Of a DNA stretch of 64,000 nt, positions 28,801 to 37,123 are shown in pieces (position 1 is the stretch's first letter; the number at the start of each line of letters is the position of its first letter). A program made the position numbers and the translations under genes. Under the pieces are notes generated by a model that made no database searches, had not been told where the DNA came from, and saw nothing but the letters and a program-made list of their open reading frames with translations. Origin of the DNA: Burkholderiales bacterium (GTDB lineage Bacteria > Pseudomonadota > Gammaproteobacteria > Burkholderiales > Burkholderiaceae_C); the NCBI GenBank assembly GCA_003963075.1, contig RXJV01000001.1, forward strand, positions 57,148-121,147, given 5' to 3'.

Positions 28801-28963
28801 TATCGGCACCGGCGTGATGGGCGGCATGATCTCGGCGACCCTGCTGGCCGTGCTCTTCGTGCCGGTGTTCTTCGTCGTCGTGCGCCGCTTCTTCCCCGGC
28901 AGCGAAAGGCAGCGCCGGCGCGACGCCCACGAGGCCGAGGAGACCACGGAGGGCCAGGCATGA
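25808..28963 (+). CDS. RND efflux inner-membrane pump (HAE-1 family, AcrB type)
   Basis: The 1051-residue protein has the full AcrB architecture: start AQFFINRPIFAWVIALF, two large periplasmic loops and twelve membrane segments. The proton-relay aspartate pair lies in GIVVDDAIVVVENVE of the fourth segment and the matching lysine in the tenth (GLSAKNAVLIIEF). It exports hydrophobic drugs or metabolites using the proton gradient. The stop overlaps the outer-membrane gene (ATGA at 28960-28963). The substrate range cannot be read from sequence. Confidence 0.97.
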   Translation: MAQFFINRPIFAWVIALFITVIGAVAVTQLPIAQYPPVAPPSIQLSVSYPGASAQTLEDAVISVIEREMNGSPGLIYMEAVAQADGTGTITLSYDPATNPDLAQVDVQNRYARAQPRLPQAVIQQGVKVDKVNPNFLVFIILSSSNPDFDTIALGDYASRAVLPEIQRVPGVGQALLFGTERAMRIWLDPAKLVGYKLQPADVNAAIQAQNAQVSSGAIGDLPNVPGQTIAATVVVRGQLSNVQQFGNIVLRANPDGSTVRLKDVARIELGADSYTGRSTRLNGKPSVGVPVQLAPAANALQTAQRVKQRLKELQPYFPAGVTASIPYDSSLFIDISISQVVETLVEAVVLVFLVMFLFLQNIRYTLIPTLVVPIALLGSFATLLALGFSINVLTMFGMVLVIGIVVDDAIVVVENVERVMSEEGLSPLKATRKAMGQISGAIVGVTVVLISVFVPLAFFSGAIGNIYRQFSAVMVSAIAFSAFLALSLTPALCATLLKPVEAGHHIEKRGFFGWFNRSFARTAKGYEGWVAKLIRRAGRMTVVYAAVIAAAVLVFQKLPTSFVPNEDQGNILVNIQLPPGATQARTLSVVQQVEDFMLKQPEVESMVGVVGFSFSGTGQNAGLAFVTLKPWDERHGPEHSAQALAARAFPALAKIRDAIIFPTSPPPIRDLGRANGFAFRLQDRSGHTRAELLAARNQLLAAAAKNPLLNAVRPDGLEDAAQLQLDIDRDRAQALGVNIGAVNAVLNTALGSSYVNDFPNAGRLQRVIVQADAPARMQPEDLLQLNVLNGAGQPVPLSAFASSKWVMGAMQTVRYNGYPAMRIQGEPAKGVSTGVAIAEMEKLAAQLPNGFGFEWTGQSREEKLSGSTAFILFGFSLLAVFLCLAALYESWSIPLAVLLVVPLGVLGVVLGASFRGLENDVYFKVGMITIIGLSAKNAVLIIEFAKELQAHGKSVFDAVLEAAHLRFRPILMTSLAFMLGVLPLVLASGAGSASQRAIGTGVMGGMISATLLAVLFVPVFFVVVRRFFPGSERQRRRDAHEAEETTEGQA

Positions 28964-30336
28964 AGACCGCGCTGACCCTGCTCACTACCGCCCTGCTGCT
29001 GGCCGCCTGCGCCGGGCCTGAGCCTAGGCGCCCGGTCGCGTCCGAGGCCGCCACGGCGGCCGTGCCGGCGGCCTTTCCGCAAGCGGGCGGCCCGGGCGCC
29101 ACCCCAGCCGTCGACCTGCCCTGGGCCCAGGCCTTCCAGGGCCCGCGGCTGCAGCGGCTGATCCCGCTGGCGCTGGCCAACAACCGCGACCTGCGCGTCG
29201 CGGTGCTCAACATCGAAACGGCCCGCGCCAGCGCGGCGAGCCGCGACGCCGACCTCTGGCCGACGGTCAACGCCAGCCTGACCGGCTCGCGCACACCCAC
29301 CGCGGCCGGCGGCATCAACAGCCTCTACACCGCCGGGCTGCAGGTCTCGGCCTACGAGCTCGACCTGTTTGGCCGCCTGCGCGGCCTGAGCGCCGCCGCG
29401 GCCGCCCAGCTGCTGGCGGCGCAGGCCAACCAGCAGGCGGTGCGCACCGCGCTGGTCGCGAGCGTGGCCACCGCCGAGATCGCGTTGCAGGCCGATGCCG
29501 CGCTGCTGAAGCTGACGCGCGACACGGTCGCCACGCGGGAGGAGTCGCTGGCCCTGACCCGCCAGCGCTTCGACGGCGGCGTGGCCGGCGAGCTGGACCT
29601 GCGCAGTGCCGAGTCGGCCCTGCAGGCAGCCCGCGCGGCGCTGGCCCAGGCTCAACGCCAGCAGGCGCTGGACGAGAACGCGCTGGCGCTGCTGGTGGGA
29701 GGCCCGCTGCCCGCCGACCTGCCGGCCGCCACCGGCGCGCTGGCCGACTTCGAGCCGCTGGCCGAGCTGCCCGCGGGCCTGCCGGCCGAGATGCTGACGC
29801 GCCGGCCGGATATCCGCCAGGCCGAGTTCCAGCTCGGTGCCGCCGACGCCAACATCGACGCCGCCCGCGCCGCCTTCTGGCCCCGCATCACGCTGACCGG
29901 CCAGCTCGGCAGCGCCAGCGGCGCGCTGCAGGACCTGTTCAAGCGCTCGGCCTGGAGCTTTGCGCCCCAGCTGGTGCAGCCGATCTTCGACGCCGGCCGC
30001 AACCGCGCCGCGCTGGCCAGCGCCCGCGCCAGCCGAGACATCGCGCTGGCCCAGTACGAGAAGGCGGTCCAGACCGCCTTCCGCGAGGTGGCCGACGGGC
30101 TGGCCGGCCGCGCCACGCTGTCCGAGCAGCGCGCCGCGCTCGCAGCCCAGGTCGAGGCCGAAACGCGCCGGCTTGCCGCGGCCGAGCAGCGCTATGCCGC
30201 CGGCGTCGCCAGCGCGCTGGACCGGCTCGACGCGCAGCGCTCGCTGTTCGCCGCCCAGCAGGCCCTGGTGCAGGTGCAGAGCCAGCGGGCGCAAAATCTC
30301 GTCAGCCTCTACCGCGCCCTTGGCGGCGGCGGCTGA
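28960..30336 (+). CDS. RND efflux outer-membrane lipoprotein (OprM/NodT family)
   Basis: The 458-residue protein has a lipoprotein signal (LLTTALLLAACAG) and two repeated outer-membrane efflux domains with long amphipathic helices. Conserved NodT-family stretches include LTRQRFDGGVAGELDL, MLTRRPDIRQAEFQL and RYAAGVASALDRLDAQR. It forms the trimeric channel completing the tripartite pump. GGAGGG precedes its start, which overlaps the pump stop. Confidence 0.95.
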   Translation: MKTALTLLTTALLLAACAGPEPRRPVASEAATAAVPAAFPQAGGPGATPAVDLPWAQAFQGPRLQRLIPLALANNRDLRVAVLNIETARASAASRDADLWPTVNASLTGSRTPTAAGGINSLYTAGLQVSAYELDLFGRLRGLSAAAAAQLLAAQANQQAVRTALVASVATAEIALQADAALLKLTRDTVATREESLALTRQRFDGGVAGELDLRSAESALQAARAALAQAQRQQALDENALALLVGGPLPADLPAATGALADFEPLAELPAGLPAEMLTRRPDIRQAEFQLGAADANIDAARAAFWPRITLTGQLGSASGALQDLFKRSAWSFAPQLVQPIFDAGRNRAALASARASRDIALAQYEKAVQTAFREVADGLAGRATLSEQRAALAAQVEAETRRLAAAEQRYAAGVASALDRLDAQRSLFAAQQALVQVQSQRAQNLVSLYRALGGGG

Positions 30337-30363
30337 GCCCCCGTCCCCCTCACCCCTTCCACC

Positions 30364-30822
30364 ATGCGCTCACTCCTCGCCTCTCTGCTGCTCGGCACCA
30401 GCCTGCTCGCCCACGCCGGCCCGCCCGCCATCTACGACGAAGCCGCCGACGCCAAGGCCGCCATCCGCGCCTCGCTGGCCGAGGCCGCGCCGGCCAAGCT
30501 GCCGGTGCTCGTCGTCTTCGGCGCCAACTGGTGCGGCGACTGCCGCATGCTGGACGCGACCTTCAAGACCGGCCCCAGCGCGCCGCTGATCGCCAAGCAC
30601 TTCAAGGTGGTCAAGGTGGACGTGGGCCGCTTCGACCGCAATGTCGACATCGCCGAGGCCTACCGCGTGCCGCTGAAGAAGGGCATCCCGGCCGTGGCCG
30701 TGCTGTCGCCCGAGGGCAAGCTGCTCTACGCCACCGAAGGCGGTGAACTGGCCGACGCCCGCAAGATGGGCGACCAGGGCGTCTACGACTTCTTCACACG
30801 CATCGTCGCCACCGCGAAGTGA
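30364..30822 (+). CDS. Periplasmic thioredoxin-fold protein
   Basis: The 152-residue protein has a signal peptide ending AHAG and a thioredoxin fold with active site WCGDC (FGANWCGDCRMLDATFK) and a cis-proline region in KKGIPAV. It is probably a thiol-disulfide exchange protein in the periplasm, and it belongs with thioredoxin-like proteins of unknown partner. It follows the efflux operon by 27 bases, and its stop overlaps the GTG start of the MFS gene, so the two are coupled. Confidence 0.85.
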   Translation: MRSLLASLLLGTSLLAHAGPPAIYDEAADAKAAIRASLAEAAPAKLPVLVVFGANWCGDCRMLDATFKTGPSAPLIAKHFKVVKVDVGRFDRNVDIAEAYRVPLKKGIPAVAVLSPEGKLLYATEGGELADARKMGDQGVYDFFTRIVATAK

Positions 30823-31967
30823 TCGCCGTCGCGACGGCGTCGCGCGCGCTGCGCGCGCAGTTCTTCGTGCTCGGCCTGCTGTTCGCGACCTGGGGCGTGC
30901 ACGTGCCCACGGTCAAGGGCCACTACGGCCTGGGGGAGCAGACCCTGGCCTTCGCGATGCTGGCCAGCGGCGTCGGCGCCTTGCTGGCGCTGGCCCAGGC
31001 CGGCCGCGTGGTCGGCCGCTGGGGGCCGCGCAGCGTGTCGGCCGCGATGGGCGTGCTTTGCTGCGCCGCCATCGCCGGGCTGCTGGCGGGCAACGCGTAT
31101 GCGGTGCTGCTGGCCGTGATGCTGGTCTTCGGCGTCACCGGCAGCCTGCTGGACGTGGCCATCAACACCGAGGCCACCGAGATCGAACGCCGGGCGGGCC
31201 GGCCGCTGATGAGCGGCTTCCACGGCATGTTCAGCCTCGGTGGCATGGCCGGTGCCGGCTTGGGCAGCGCCGCGCCGGGGCTGGGGCTATCGGCGCAGGC
31301 CCATCTGCTGCTCGCGGCCGGCCTGGGCGCTGCAGTCGTGCTGGCCGCCAGCCGGGCCATGCTGCCCGTGCCGGCGCAGGCCGCCGAGGAGACGCACCCG
31401 CTGAGCCTGCCGCGCGGGCCGCTGTTCCTGCTCGGCGTGCTGGCCGCGATGGGCCTGATCGCAGAAGGCGCGATGTACGACTGGAGCGTGCTGTTCATGA
31501 CCCAGGAGCGGGCCAGCCCCGCCAGCACCGCGGCCCTGGCCTACGCGAGCTTCAGCGGCGCGATGGCCGCGGGCCGCTTCGGCGGCGACTGGGTGCGCGC
31601 CCGCGTGGCGCCGCGCCGGCTGATGCGCGCCAGCGGCGCACTCGCCGCCGCCGGCATGGCGCTCGCACTGGCCTGGCCGTCACCCGCGGTGGCGCTGGTC
31701 GGCTTCGCGCTGGTGGGCCTGGGGCTGTCCAATGTCGTGCCGGTGCTGTTCAGCGCCGCGTCGCAGGTGCCGGGCGTGTCGTCGGCCCATGGCATAGCGG
31801 CCGTGTCGGGGGTGGGCTACCTCGGCATGATGGCCGGCCCGCCGCTGATCGGCCTGGTCGCCGAGCGCGCGTCGCTCGGCGCCGGCCTGGTGGTGGTGGT
31901 GGTGTTCGCGCTGTTCATGGCGCTGTCGGCCAAGCGGGCGATGCGCGACGCGGGTGCGTCGAACTGA
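30819..31967 (+). CDS. MFS transporter
   Basis: The 382-residue protein has about twelve hydrophobic segments and typical MFS features (QFFVLGLLFATWGVHVP in the first helix, RRAGRPLMSGFHGMFSLGG between helices). It resembles the FucP/YbjJ-like group of carriers. The start is GTG at 30819, overlapping the thioredoxin stop as GTGA. The cargo is unknown. It is the last gene before the tRNA-Phe region. Confidence 0.88.
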   Translation: MIAVATASRALRAQFFVLGLLFATWGVHVPTVKGHYGLGEQTLAFAMLASGVGALLALAQAGRVVGRWGPRSVSAAMGVLCCAAIAGLLAGNAYAVLLAVMLVFGVTGSLLDVAINTEATEIERRAGRPLMSGFHGMFSLGGMAGAGLGSAAPGLGLSAQAHLLLAAGLGAAVVLAASRAMLPVPAQAAEETHPLSLPRGPLFLLGVLAAMGLIAEGAMYDWSVLFMTQERASPASTAALAYASFSGAMAAGRFGGDWVRARVAPRRLMRASGALAAAGMALALAWPSPAVALVGFALVGLGLSNVVPVLFSAASQVPGVSSAHGIAAVSGVGYLGMMAGPPLIGLVAERASLGAGLVVVVVFALFMALSAKRAMRDAGASN

Positions 31968-31975
31968 GCTGCACC

Positions 31976-32004
31976 AATGAAAACGGCTCCCTGAAGGAGC
32001 CGTT
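31976..32004 (-). terminator. Terminator after tRNA-Phe
   Basis: A 9-bp stem (31982-31990 with 31996-32004) is followed on the minus strand by TTTTCATT. It sits eight bases beyond the 3' end of the tRNA and would end its transcript; it also separates it from the convergent MFS gene. Confidence 0.8.
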
Positions 32005-32011
32005 CCGGAAC

Positions 32012-32087
32012 TGGTGGCCAAGGGCGGAATCGAACCACCGACACGCGGATTTTCAATCCGCTGCTCTACCAACTGAGCTACTTGGCC
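32012..32087 (-). tRNA. tRNA-Phe (anticodon GAA), CCA encoded
   Basis: The 76-base minus-strand sequence folds as a standard cloverleaf: acceptor GGCCAAG paired with CTTGGCC, D-arm AGCTCAGTTGGTAGAGC, anticodon loop TTGAAAA with GAA at 32054-32052, T-arm GGTTCGATTCC, and an encoded CCA end at 32014-32012. Confidence 0.97.
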
Positions 32088-32132
32088 TTGGGTTTCGATG
32101 AGCAACCAGGCGGCCGCTCAGCGAAGTCCGCG

Positions 32133-32163
32133 ACTGTAGCACAAGCTGCGGGGCTTCGTCAGC
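32133..32163 (-). promoter_or_regulatory. Possible promoter of tRNA-Phe
   Basis: TACAGT (minus strand, 32138-32133) is an acceptable -10 about 45 bases before the mature tRNA. A loose CTGACG-like -35 overlaps the end of the response regulator gene. Weak prediction. Confidence 0.3.
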
Positions 32164-32863
32164 CCCCGGCGCCGCGCTTGTTGCGGCTGAGGTCCACGCC
32201 GAGCTGCTTGAGCTTGCGGTAGAGATGCGTGCGCTCCAGGCCGGTCTTCTCGGCCACACGGGTCATGGAGCCGTTTTCCTTGGCGAGGTGGAACTCGAAA
32301 TAGCTCTTCTCGAACGCATCGCGCGCCTCACGCAGCGGGCGGTCGAGTTCGAAACTCTGCTCGGACGCCAACGCGTGGCTGTTGCCTGCGATGTGGCTGA
32401 CCACCGCGGCAGCGTGGCTGGGCAGCGGCGGCAACTGGCCCGGCTCGGGGCGGCTGTACATGGCCAGGCTCACCGCGGCGGGCGCCGGGCGCGGCGGCGC
32501 GGCCTTGACCAGGGCCTGCTCGACGGCGCGCAGCAGCTTCTGCAGCGTGATCGGCTTTTCGAGGAAGGCGATGGCACCGAACTTGGTGGCCTCCACCGCG
32601 GTGTCGATGGTGCCGTGGCCGCTCATCATGATGACGGGCATCGTGAGCAGGCCGGCGCCGCCCCACTCCTTGAGCAGGGTGACGCCATCGACGTCGGGCA
32701 TCCAGATGTCGAGCAGCACGAGATCGGGCCGCATGCGCTCGCGCACCGCCCGGGCCTGTGTGGCGTTCTCGGCCAGCTCGATGGTGTGCCCCTCGTCGCT
32801 GAGGATTTCTGACAAGAGGGCGCGGATACCCAGCTCGTCGTCGACAACAAGAATGGTGGCCAT
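32159..32863 (-). CDS. Response regulator: receiver plus Fis-type HTH, no AAA+ domain
   Basis: The 234-residue protein has a receiver domain (ILVVDDELG, phosphorylation site in LVLLDIWMPD, lysine in LEKPIT), a proline-rich linker and a Fis-type helix-turn-helix at the end (MTRVAEKTGLERTHLYRKLK). It matches the two ends of NtrX but lacks the central AAA+ domain that activates sigma-54, so it probably works as a plain DNA-binding regulator. It starts six bases after the stop of the NtrY-like kinase gene and should receive phosphate from it. Confidence 0.9.
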   Translation of the reverse strand: MATILVVDDELGIRALLSEILSDEGHTIELAENATQARAVRERMRPDLVLLDIWMPDVDGVTLLKEWGGAGLLTMPVIMMSGHGTIDTAVEATKFGAIAFLEKPITLQKLLRAVEQALVKAAPPRPAPAAVSLAMYSRPEPGQLPPLPSHAAAVVSHIAGNSHALASEQSFELDRPLREARDAFEKSYFEFHLAKENGSMTRVAEKTGLERTHLYRKLKQLGVDLSRNKRGAGG

Positions 32864-32869
32864 GAATCC

Positions 32870-35155
32870 TTAGGTCTTGGCGCTCGAAGCCCCGGGCTCG
32901 GCGGCTGGCGCCAGATTGGAAAATGATAGCGAAACTTGTGCACCGATCACGGCCGCCTCGCGCCCGTCGTCCGGGGGAGAACCCGCATCGGCCGTGGGAT
33001 GCAGATTGCGCAGCGAGACGCGGGCCGCATGTTCGTCGGCAATCTTCTTGACGACCGCGAGGCCCAGGCCGGTGCCCTTGGACTTGGTCGTCACATAGGG
33101 CTCGAAGGCGCGCTTGAGCACCTTCTCGGCAAAACCGTGGCCGTTGTCGAGGATGTGCAGCCGCACCGCGCGCGGCTTGCCGGCGTCGGTCAGCGACAGC
33201 GAGGAGCGCACGACGACGCGGCCATCGGCGCGGTCCTGCACCGCGTCGAGCGCGTTCTGCACGAGGTTGTGGATGACCTGGCGCAGCTGGCTGGCGTCGC
33301 CCTTGATGCAGGGCAGGTTGGGCGCCAGGTCGGCAACCAGACGCCCGTTCTCCTGCGGCTCGGCATAGAGGCTCAGGACCTCCTGGATCAGCGCATTGAG
33401 ATCCAGCGGCTTGAGCTGGGCCGACGGCAGGCGGGCGTAGTCGCGGAACTCGTTGACCAGCTGCTTCATCGCCTGCACCTGGTTGACGATGGTGGCCACC
33501 GAGCGCACCAGCATGGCCTGGTCGGTGCCTTCGAGCTTGGCCTCCAGCTTGTGCTGCAGACGCTCGGCCGACAGCTGGATGGGTGTCAGCGGGTTCTTGA
33601 TCTCGTGGGCCAGCCGGCGGGCGACCTCGCTCCAGGCCGCCGAGCGCTGGGCCGAGACGACCTCGGAGATGTCATCGAACACGACCAGGCGCGCGCGCTG
33701 GGGCAGGGGCGCCCCGCGCACCAGCAGGCTCAGCGGCTCCTGCTGGGGGTCGAGCTGAAGCTCGAAGGACTCCTGCCAGAGCTCGCGGTCCATGTCGCGC
33801 TCGGCCGGGTCGGGGCCGAGGTGCTGCTCGAAGCGGGCATCGAGGGCGGCCGCGAACTCGGCCAGCCCGGGCACCTCGGTCAGCGGCCGGCCGACATAGG
33901 CCGACAGCGGCAGGCGCAGGATGCGCGTGGCGCCAGGGTTCACGGTCTCGAGCGCCCCGGCCGCGTCGAACACGAGCACGCCGGCCGTGAGGTTGTCGAG
34001 GATGGTTTGCAGATGGGTGCGGGCGCTCTCCAGCTCGGCCACGCTGCGCTGCACCTGCTCGCGCGCGTCGGCCAGCTGCCCCGTCATGTCGGCAAAGGAG
34101 CGCGTCAGCCCGCCCAGTTCGTCGCGCGACGCCAGCACCGGCCGCACCGACAGATCACCCTGGGCCACCTGGCGAACGCCGTCGGCCAGCATCAGCAACG
34201 GGCGCGCGAGCTGATTGCCCAGCGTGACCGCCAGCAGCAGCGCGGCGAACACGGCCAGGATCAGCACCAGGGTCAGCGTGCCGAGGTACATGCGGCGCAG
34301 GCCGACCCGCTCCAGCGCGCGCTGCTGGTACTCGCTGTTGGCCGCCTGCACCGCCAGCGCATTGCCCAAAATGGCTGCCGGCACGCGCTGCACCACCATC
34401 AGATAGCGCTCGCCCAGGCCCAGGCGCAGCTCGGTGTTGGGCAGCAGGGCCAGCGCGCGGATCCGTGCGCCGCCCTGCAGGGCCTGGGCTTCATCCTCCA
34501 GGCCCTCCAGCTGGGTGACGACGCTGCCGCGGGCCTTGTCGAGCAGGGCGCGGCTGGGTCGGTCGGGGGTCAGCTGGCTGGTGTCGCCGCCGCTCTCCAG
34601 CAGGATCTGGCCATTGCCACCCACCAACGCGACGGTGCGCACGCCGAGCTTGTCGCGCAGCCGCTCCAGCGCCAGCAGTTGAGGGGCGCCGGCATCGGCG
34701 AACTGTTCGGCGGCGTCGCGGGTGCGGTTGCCGAGATCGGCCACCATCGCGTCCAGGGTGCCGCGCCCGAGGTTGAGGCCGGCCTCCAGCGCACTGGCCA
34801 GCTTGACGTCGAACCAGGTCTCGATGCTGCGGTTCACGAACTGGTAGGACACCGCATAGATCATCAGCCCCGGCACCACACCGACGAGGGCAAAGATCCC
34901 GGCCAGCTTGAGCAGCAGCCGGCTGCCGAAGCGGCCGCGCCGCACCCGCAGCACCAGGCGCACTGCGGCCACCAGAATGACCAGGGTCAGCACCGCCGCG
35001 ACCGCGACATTGACCCAGAACAGCCAGTGGTAATGGCGTTCGAAGAAGCCCCGCTCGCTGGTGGTGCCGACCGACAGCAGGAAGGCCAGCACTCCGGCGA
35101 CGCCCGTCAGGGTCACCAGCGTGATGACCCAGCCCCAGCGCGCGGTCCTGGTCAT
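32870..35155 (-). CDS. NtrY-like sensor histidine kinase
   Basis: The 761-residue protein has three membrane segments near the N-terminus, a periplasmic region, a fourth segment, a HAMP domain (LARPLLMLADGVRQVAQGDL) and a PAS domain (NLTAGVLVFDAAGALETVNP). It ends with a kinase core: H-box ARRLAHEIKNPLTPIQLSAE, N-box NLVQNALDAV and G-boxes DNGHGFAE and GTGLGLAVVKK. This is the NtrY layout. It lies between a DUF4390 gene and its regulator gene in an operon led by rsmB, an order conserved in Burkholderiales. The stimulus is unknown; cell-envelope or nitrogen status are guesses from the family. Confidence 0.93.
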   Translation of the reverse strand: MTRTARWGWVITLVTLTGVAGVLAFLLSVGTTSERGFFERHYHWLFWVNVAVAAVLTLVILVAAVRLVLRVRRGRFGSRLLLKLAGIFALVGVVPGLMIYAVSYQFVNRSIETWFDVKLASALEAGLNLGRGTLDAMVADLGNRTRDAAEQFADAGAPQLLALERLRDKLGVRTVALVGGNGQILLESGGDTSQLTPDRPSRALLDKARGSVVTQLEGLEDEAQALQGGARIRALALLPNTELRLGLGERYLMVVQRVPAAILGNALAVQAANSEYQQRALERVGLRRMYLGTLTLVLILAVFAALLLAVTLGNQLARPLLMLADGVRQVAQGDLSVRPVLASRDELGGLTRSFADMTGQLADAREQVQRSVAELESARTHLQTILDNLTAGVLVFDAAGALETVNPGATRILRLPLSAYVGRPLTEVPGLAEFAAALDARFEQHLGPDPAERDMDRELWQESFELQLDPQQEPLSLLVRGAPLPQRARLVVFDDISEVVSAQRSAAWSEVARRLAHEIKNPLTPIQLSAERLQHKLEAKLEGTDQAMLVRSVATIVNQVQAMKQLVNEFRDYARLPSAQLKPLDLNALIQEVLSLYAEPQENGRLVADLAPNLPCIKGDASQLRQVIHNLVQNALDAVQDRADGRVVVRSSLSLTDAGKPRAVRLHILDNGHGFAEKVLKRAFEPYVTTKSKGTGLGLAVVKKIADEHAARVSLRNLHPTADAGSPPDDGREAAVIGAQVSLSFSNLAPAAEPGASSAKT

Positions 35156-35165
35156 GCGGCCCGTG

Positions 35166-35732
35166 TCATGGCTTCAGCGAGAAGTCGGCATTGAAGCCGC
35201 GCCTTTGCTCGACGCTCAGCGCAAACCCCGGCTGCAGGCCGATCTGCATCGGCCGCGGCAACTGGCTGACGTCCAGCCGGTAGCTGAATTCGAGGTAGTA
35301 GTTGCCACTGTCCTCAATATCCTTGGGCTCGGCGATGCGCCAAGCACTCAGTCCACGCAGAAACCCAAGCGCATCGTCGAGCGTCGAAAAGCTCTGGTAC
35401 AGACCATCGGTCGACACGCGGTACTGGCGCGAAAGCGCCTGCCACTGCAAACGCCAGGTGCGCTCTGCGCGAGCAACACGCGCGTCACGCCAATACCACC
35501 GGCTGCGAAAGATGCTGGCCTCGGTCACGAAGTACAGCGACACCCCCTTGTTCAGAGCCTCTTCCGCGGCGCGGCTGAGCTCGAAGCGGGTGTTGAAGCT
35601 CAACTCCAGGCCGTCTTCGACCCTTTGGGTCGACAGCAGTGCCAGCTCCACGCCCTCGGCACGCGACACGCCCGGGGTCAGGGCGATCAGCGCGGCAAGC
35701 CAGGCAACGATGACGGCGCGTACGAGGGTCAA
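35166..35732 (-). CDS. DUF4390 family exported protein
   Basis: The 188-residue protein has a signal peptide ending GVSRA and a DUF4390 domain (DGLELSFNTRFELSRAAEEAL, then YWRDARVARAERTWRLQW). No function is established for the family. It is regularly found next to the NtrY-like kinase, so it may be a periplasmic accessory to that sensor. The start is TTG at 35732, one base after the rsmB stop; no ATG or GTG would keep the signal peptide. Confidence 0.82.
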   Translation of the reverse strand: MTLVRAVIVAWLAALIALTPGVSRAEGVELALLSTQRVEDGLELSFNTRFELSRAAEEALNKGVSLYFVTEASIFRSRWYWRDARVARAERTWRLQWQALSRQYRVSTDGLYQSFSTLDDALGFLRGLSAWRIAEPKDIEDSGNYYLEFSYRLDVSQLPRPMQIGLQPGFALSVEQRRGFNADFSLKP

Positions 35733-35733
35733 C

Positions 35734-37080
35734 TCAGGTCTTGTGGATCAGGGCGTAGAAAAAGCCGTCCAGCAAAGACGGCCCACTGACGGCATTGTCA
35801 GCCAGGGGCAGCAGATGGCCCGTGAACCCAGGCACGGCAGTGGGCAACGCGTCGGGTTGGCGTTGCAAAAATGCGTCGAGCTGCGTCTGACCCTCGGCCT
35901 TGAACACCGAACAGGTCGCGTAGACCAGGCGGCCACCCGGTGCCAGCAGCGGCCACAGCGCGTCCAGCAGCTCGGCCTGCACCTGCGCCAGCGCGCTGAT
36001 GTCGTCGGGCCGGCGCAGCCAGCGCACGTCCGGATGGCGGCGCACGATGCCCGAGGCACTGCAGGGCGCGTCGAGCAAAATGGCATCGAAGGCCTGACCG
36101 TCCCACCAGGTGGCGGTCTGGCGCGCGTCGGCGGCCTTCAGTGTGGCCTGCTGCTGCAGGCGGTGCAGGTTGTCCTGCACGCGGGTCAGGCGCTGCGCGT
36201 CCGCGTCCAGCGCGGTGAGTTGCAGCCCGGGCTGCAATTCGAGCAGATGCGCCGTCTTGCCGCCGGGCGCCGCGCAGGCATCGAGCACGCGCGCGCCGGG
36301 CCCGAGCTGTCGATCCGGGCCGAGGCCCACCACCAGCGGCGCAGCCAGCTGGGCGGCGGCGTCCTGCACCGACACCAGGCCCTCGGCAAAGCCCGGCAGG
36401 GCCGACACCGGCACCGGCCGGTCGAGCACAACGGCCTGGGCCGCCGGCACCCCCAGTACCCGCGCGCCAATGCCGACGCCTGCCAGCCGCTCGACATACC
36501 CGGCTGCCGAAGCGCGCTGGGCATGCACCCGCAGCGTCATCGGCGGCGGGCGGTTGTTGGCCAGCAGCAGGTCCTGCCACTCGGCCGGCCAGTCCCGGCG
36601 CAGCTTTTCGACCCACCAGGCCGGATGGTTGTAGGCCCCCAACGGGCTGCGCCCAGCGGCGGCCACCTGGGCCTCGCGCTCGCGCAGGAAACGCCGCAGC
36701 ACCGCGTTGATGAAGGCCGCGCTGGCCGGTGAGCGCTGCTTCGCGGCCGTGACGGCTTGGTCGACCAGGGTGTGGTCGGTGTAGGCCGGGGGATGGTCGG
36801 GGTCGGGCCAGAGCAGGGCCAGCGCGGTCAGCAGCAGCGCATCGACGCGCGCCGGCGGCGCCTTGGGTGCGAGCTGCTGGCGCACCACCTCGGCACTGCC
36901 GAGACGGCGCAGCGCCGTGAAGGCCAGGGCCTGGGTGCCGGGGCGCAACTCAGCCGGCACACGCGCCAGCAGCTCGGTCAGGGAGCGGCCCTCGCGCACG
37001 CCCTGCACCGCATCGGCGGCCTGGGACAGCAGCCGGTGCAGCGGGGCAGACGCCGGGGTGGCGTGGGGGCTTTGGGACAT
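35734..37080 (-). CDS. rsmB: 16S rRNA (cytosine967-C5)-methyltransferase RsmB
   Basis: The 448-residue protein has a NusB-like RNA-binding N-terminus and a C-terminal methyltransferase domain with the SAM site CAAPGGKTAHLLEL, the catalytic motif DAPCSASGIVRRHPDVRW and the second cysteine in ATCSVF. It methylates C967 in helix 31 of 16S rRNA. The ATG at 37080 gives the usual length. It leads the four-gene operon rsmB, DUF4390, kinase, regulator, and is divergent from folE with only 43 bases between them. Confidence 0.95.
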   Translation of the reverse strand: MSQSPHATPASAPLHRLLSQAADAVQGVREGRSLTELLARVPAELRPGTQALAFTALRRLGSAEVVRQQLAPKAPPARVDALLLTALALLWPDPDHPPAYTDHTLVDQAVTAAKQRSPASAAFINAVLRRFLREREAQVAAAGRSPLGAYNHPAWWVEKLRRDWPAEWQDLLLANNRPPPMTLRVHAQRASAAGYVERLAGVGIGARVLGVPAAQAVVLDRPVPVSALPGFAEGLVSVQDAAAQLAAPLVVGLGPDRQLGPGARVLDACAAPGGKTAHLLELQPGLQLTALDADAQRLTRVQDNLHRLQQQATLKAADARQTATWWDGQAFDAILLDAPCSASGIVRRHPDVRWLRRPDDISALAQVQAELLDALWPLLAPGGRLVYATCSVFKAEGQTQLDAFLQRQPDALPTAVPGFTGHLLPLADNAVSGPSLLDGFFYALIHKT

Positions 37081-37123
37081 CGCCGCAGTGTAGAAGTCGT
37101 CATTGGCCTGAGAATCCCGGCCC

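Noticed and set aside
32936..35194. A 752-codon open frame on the plus strand across the histidine kinase
   Set aside because: Shadow of the kinase gene; composition is low-complexity and there is no start context.
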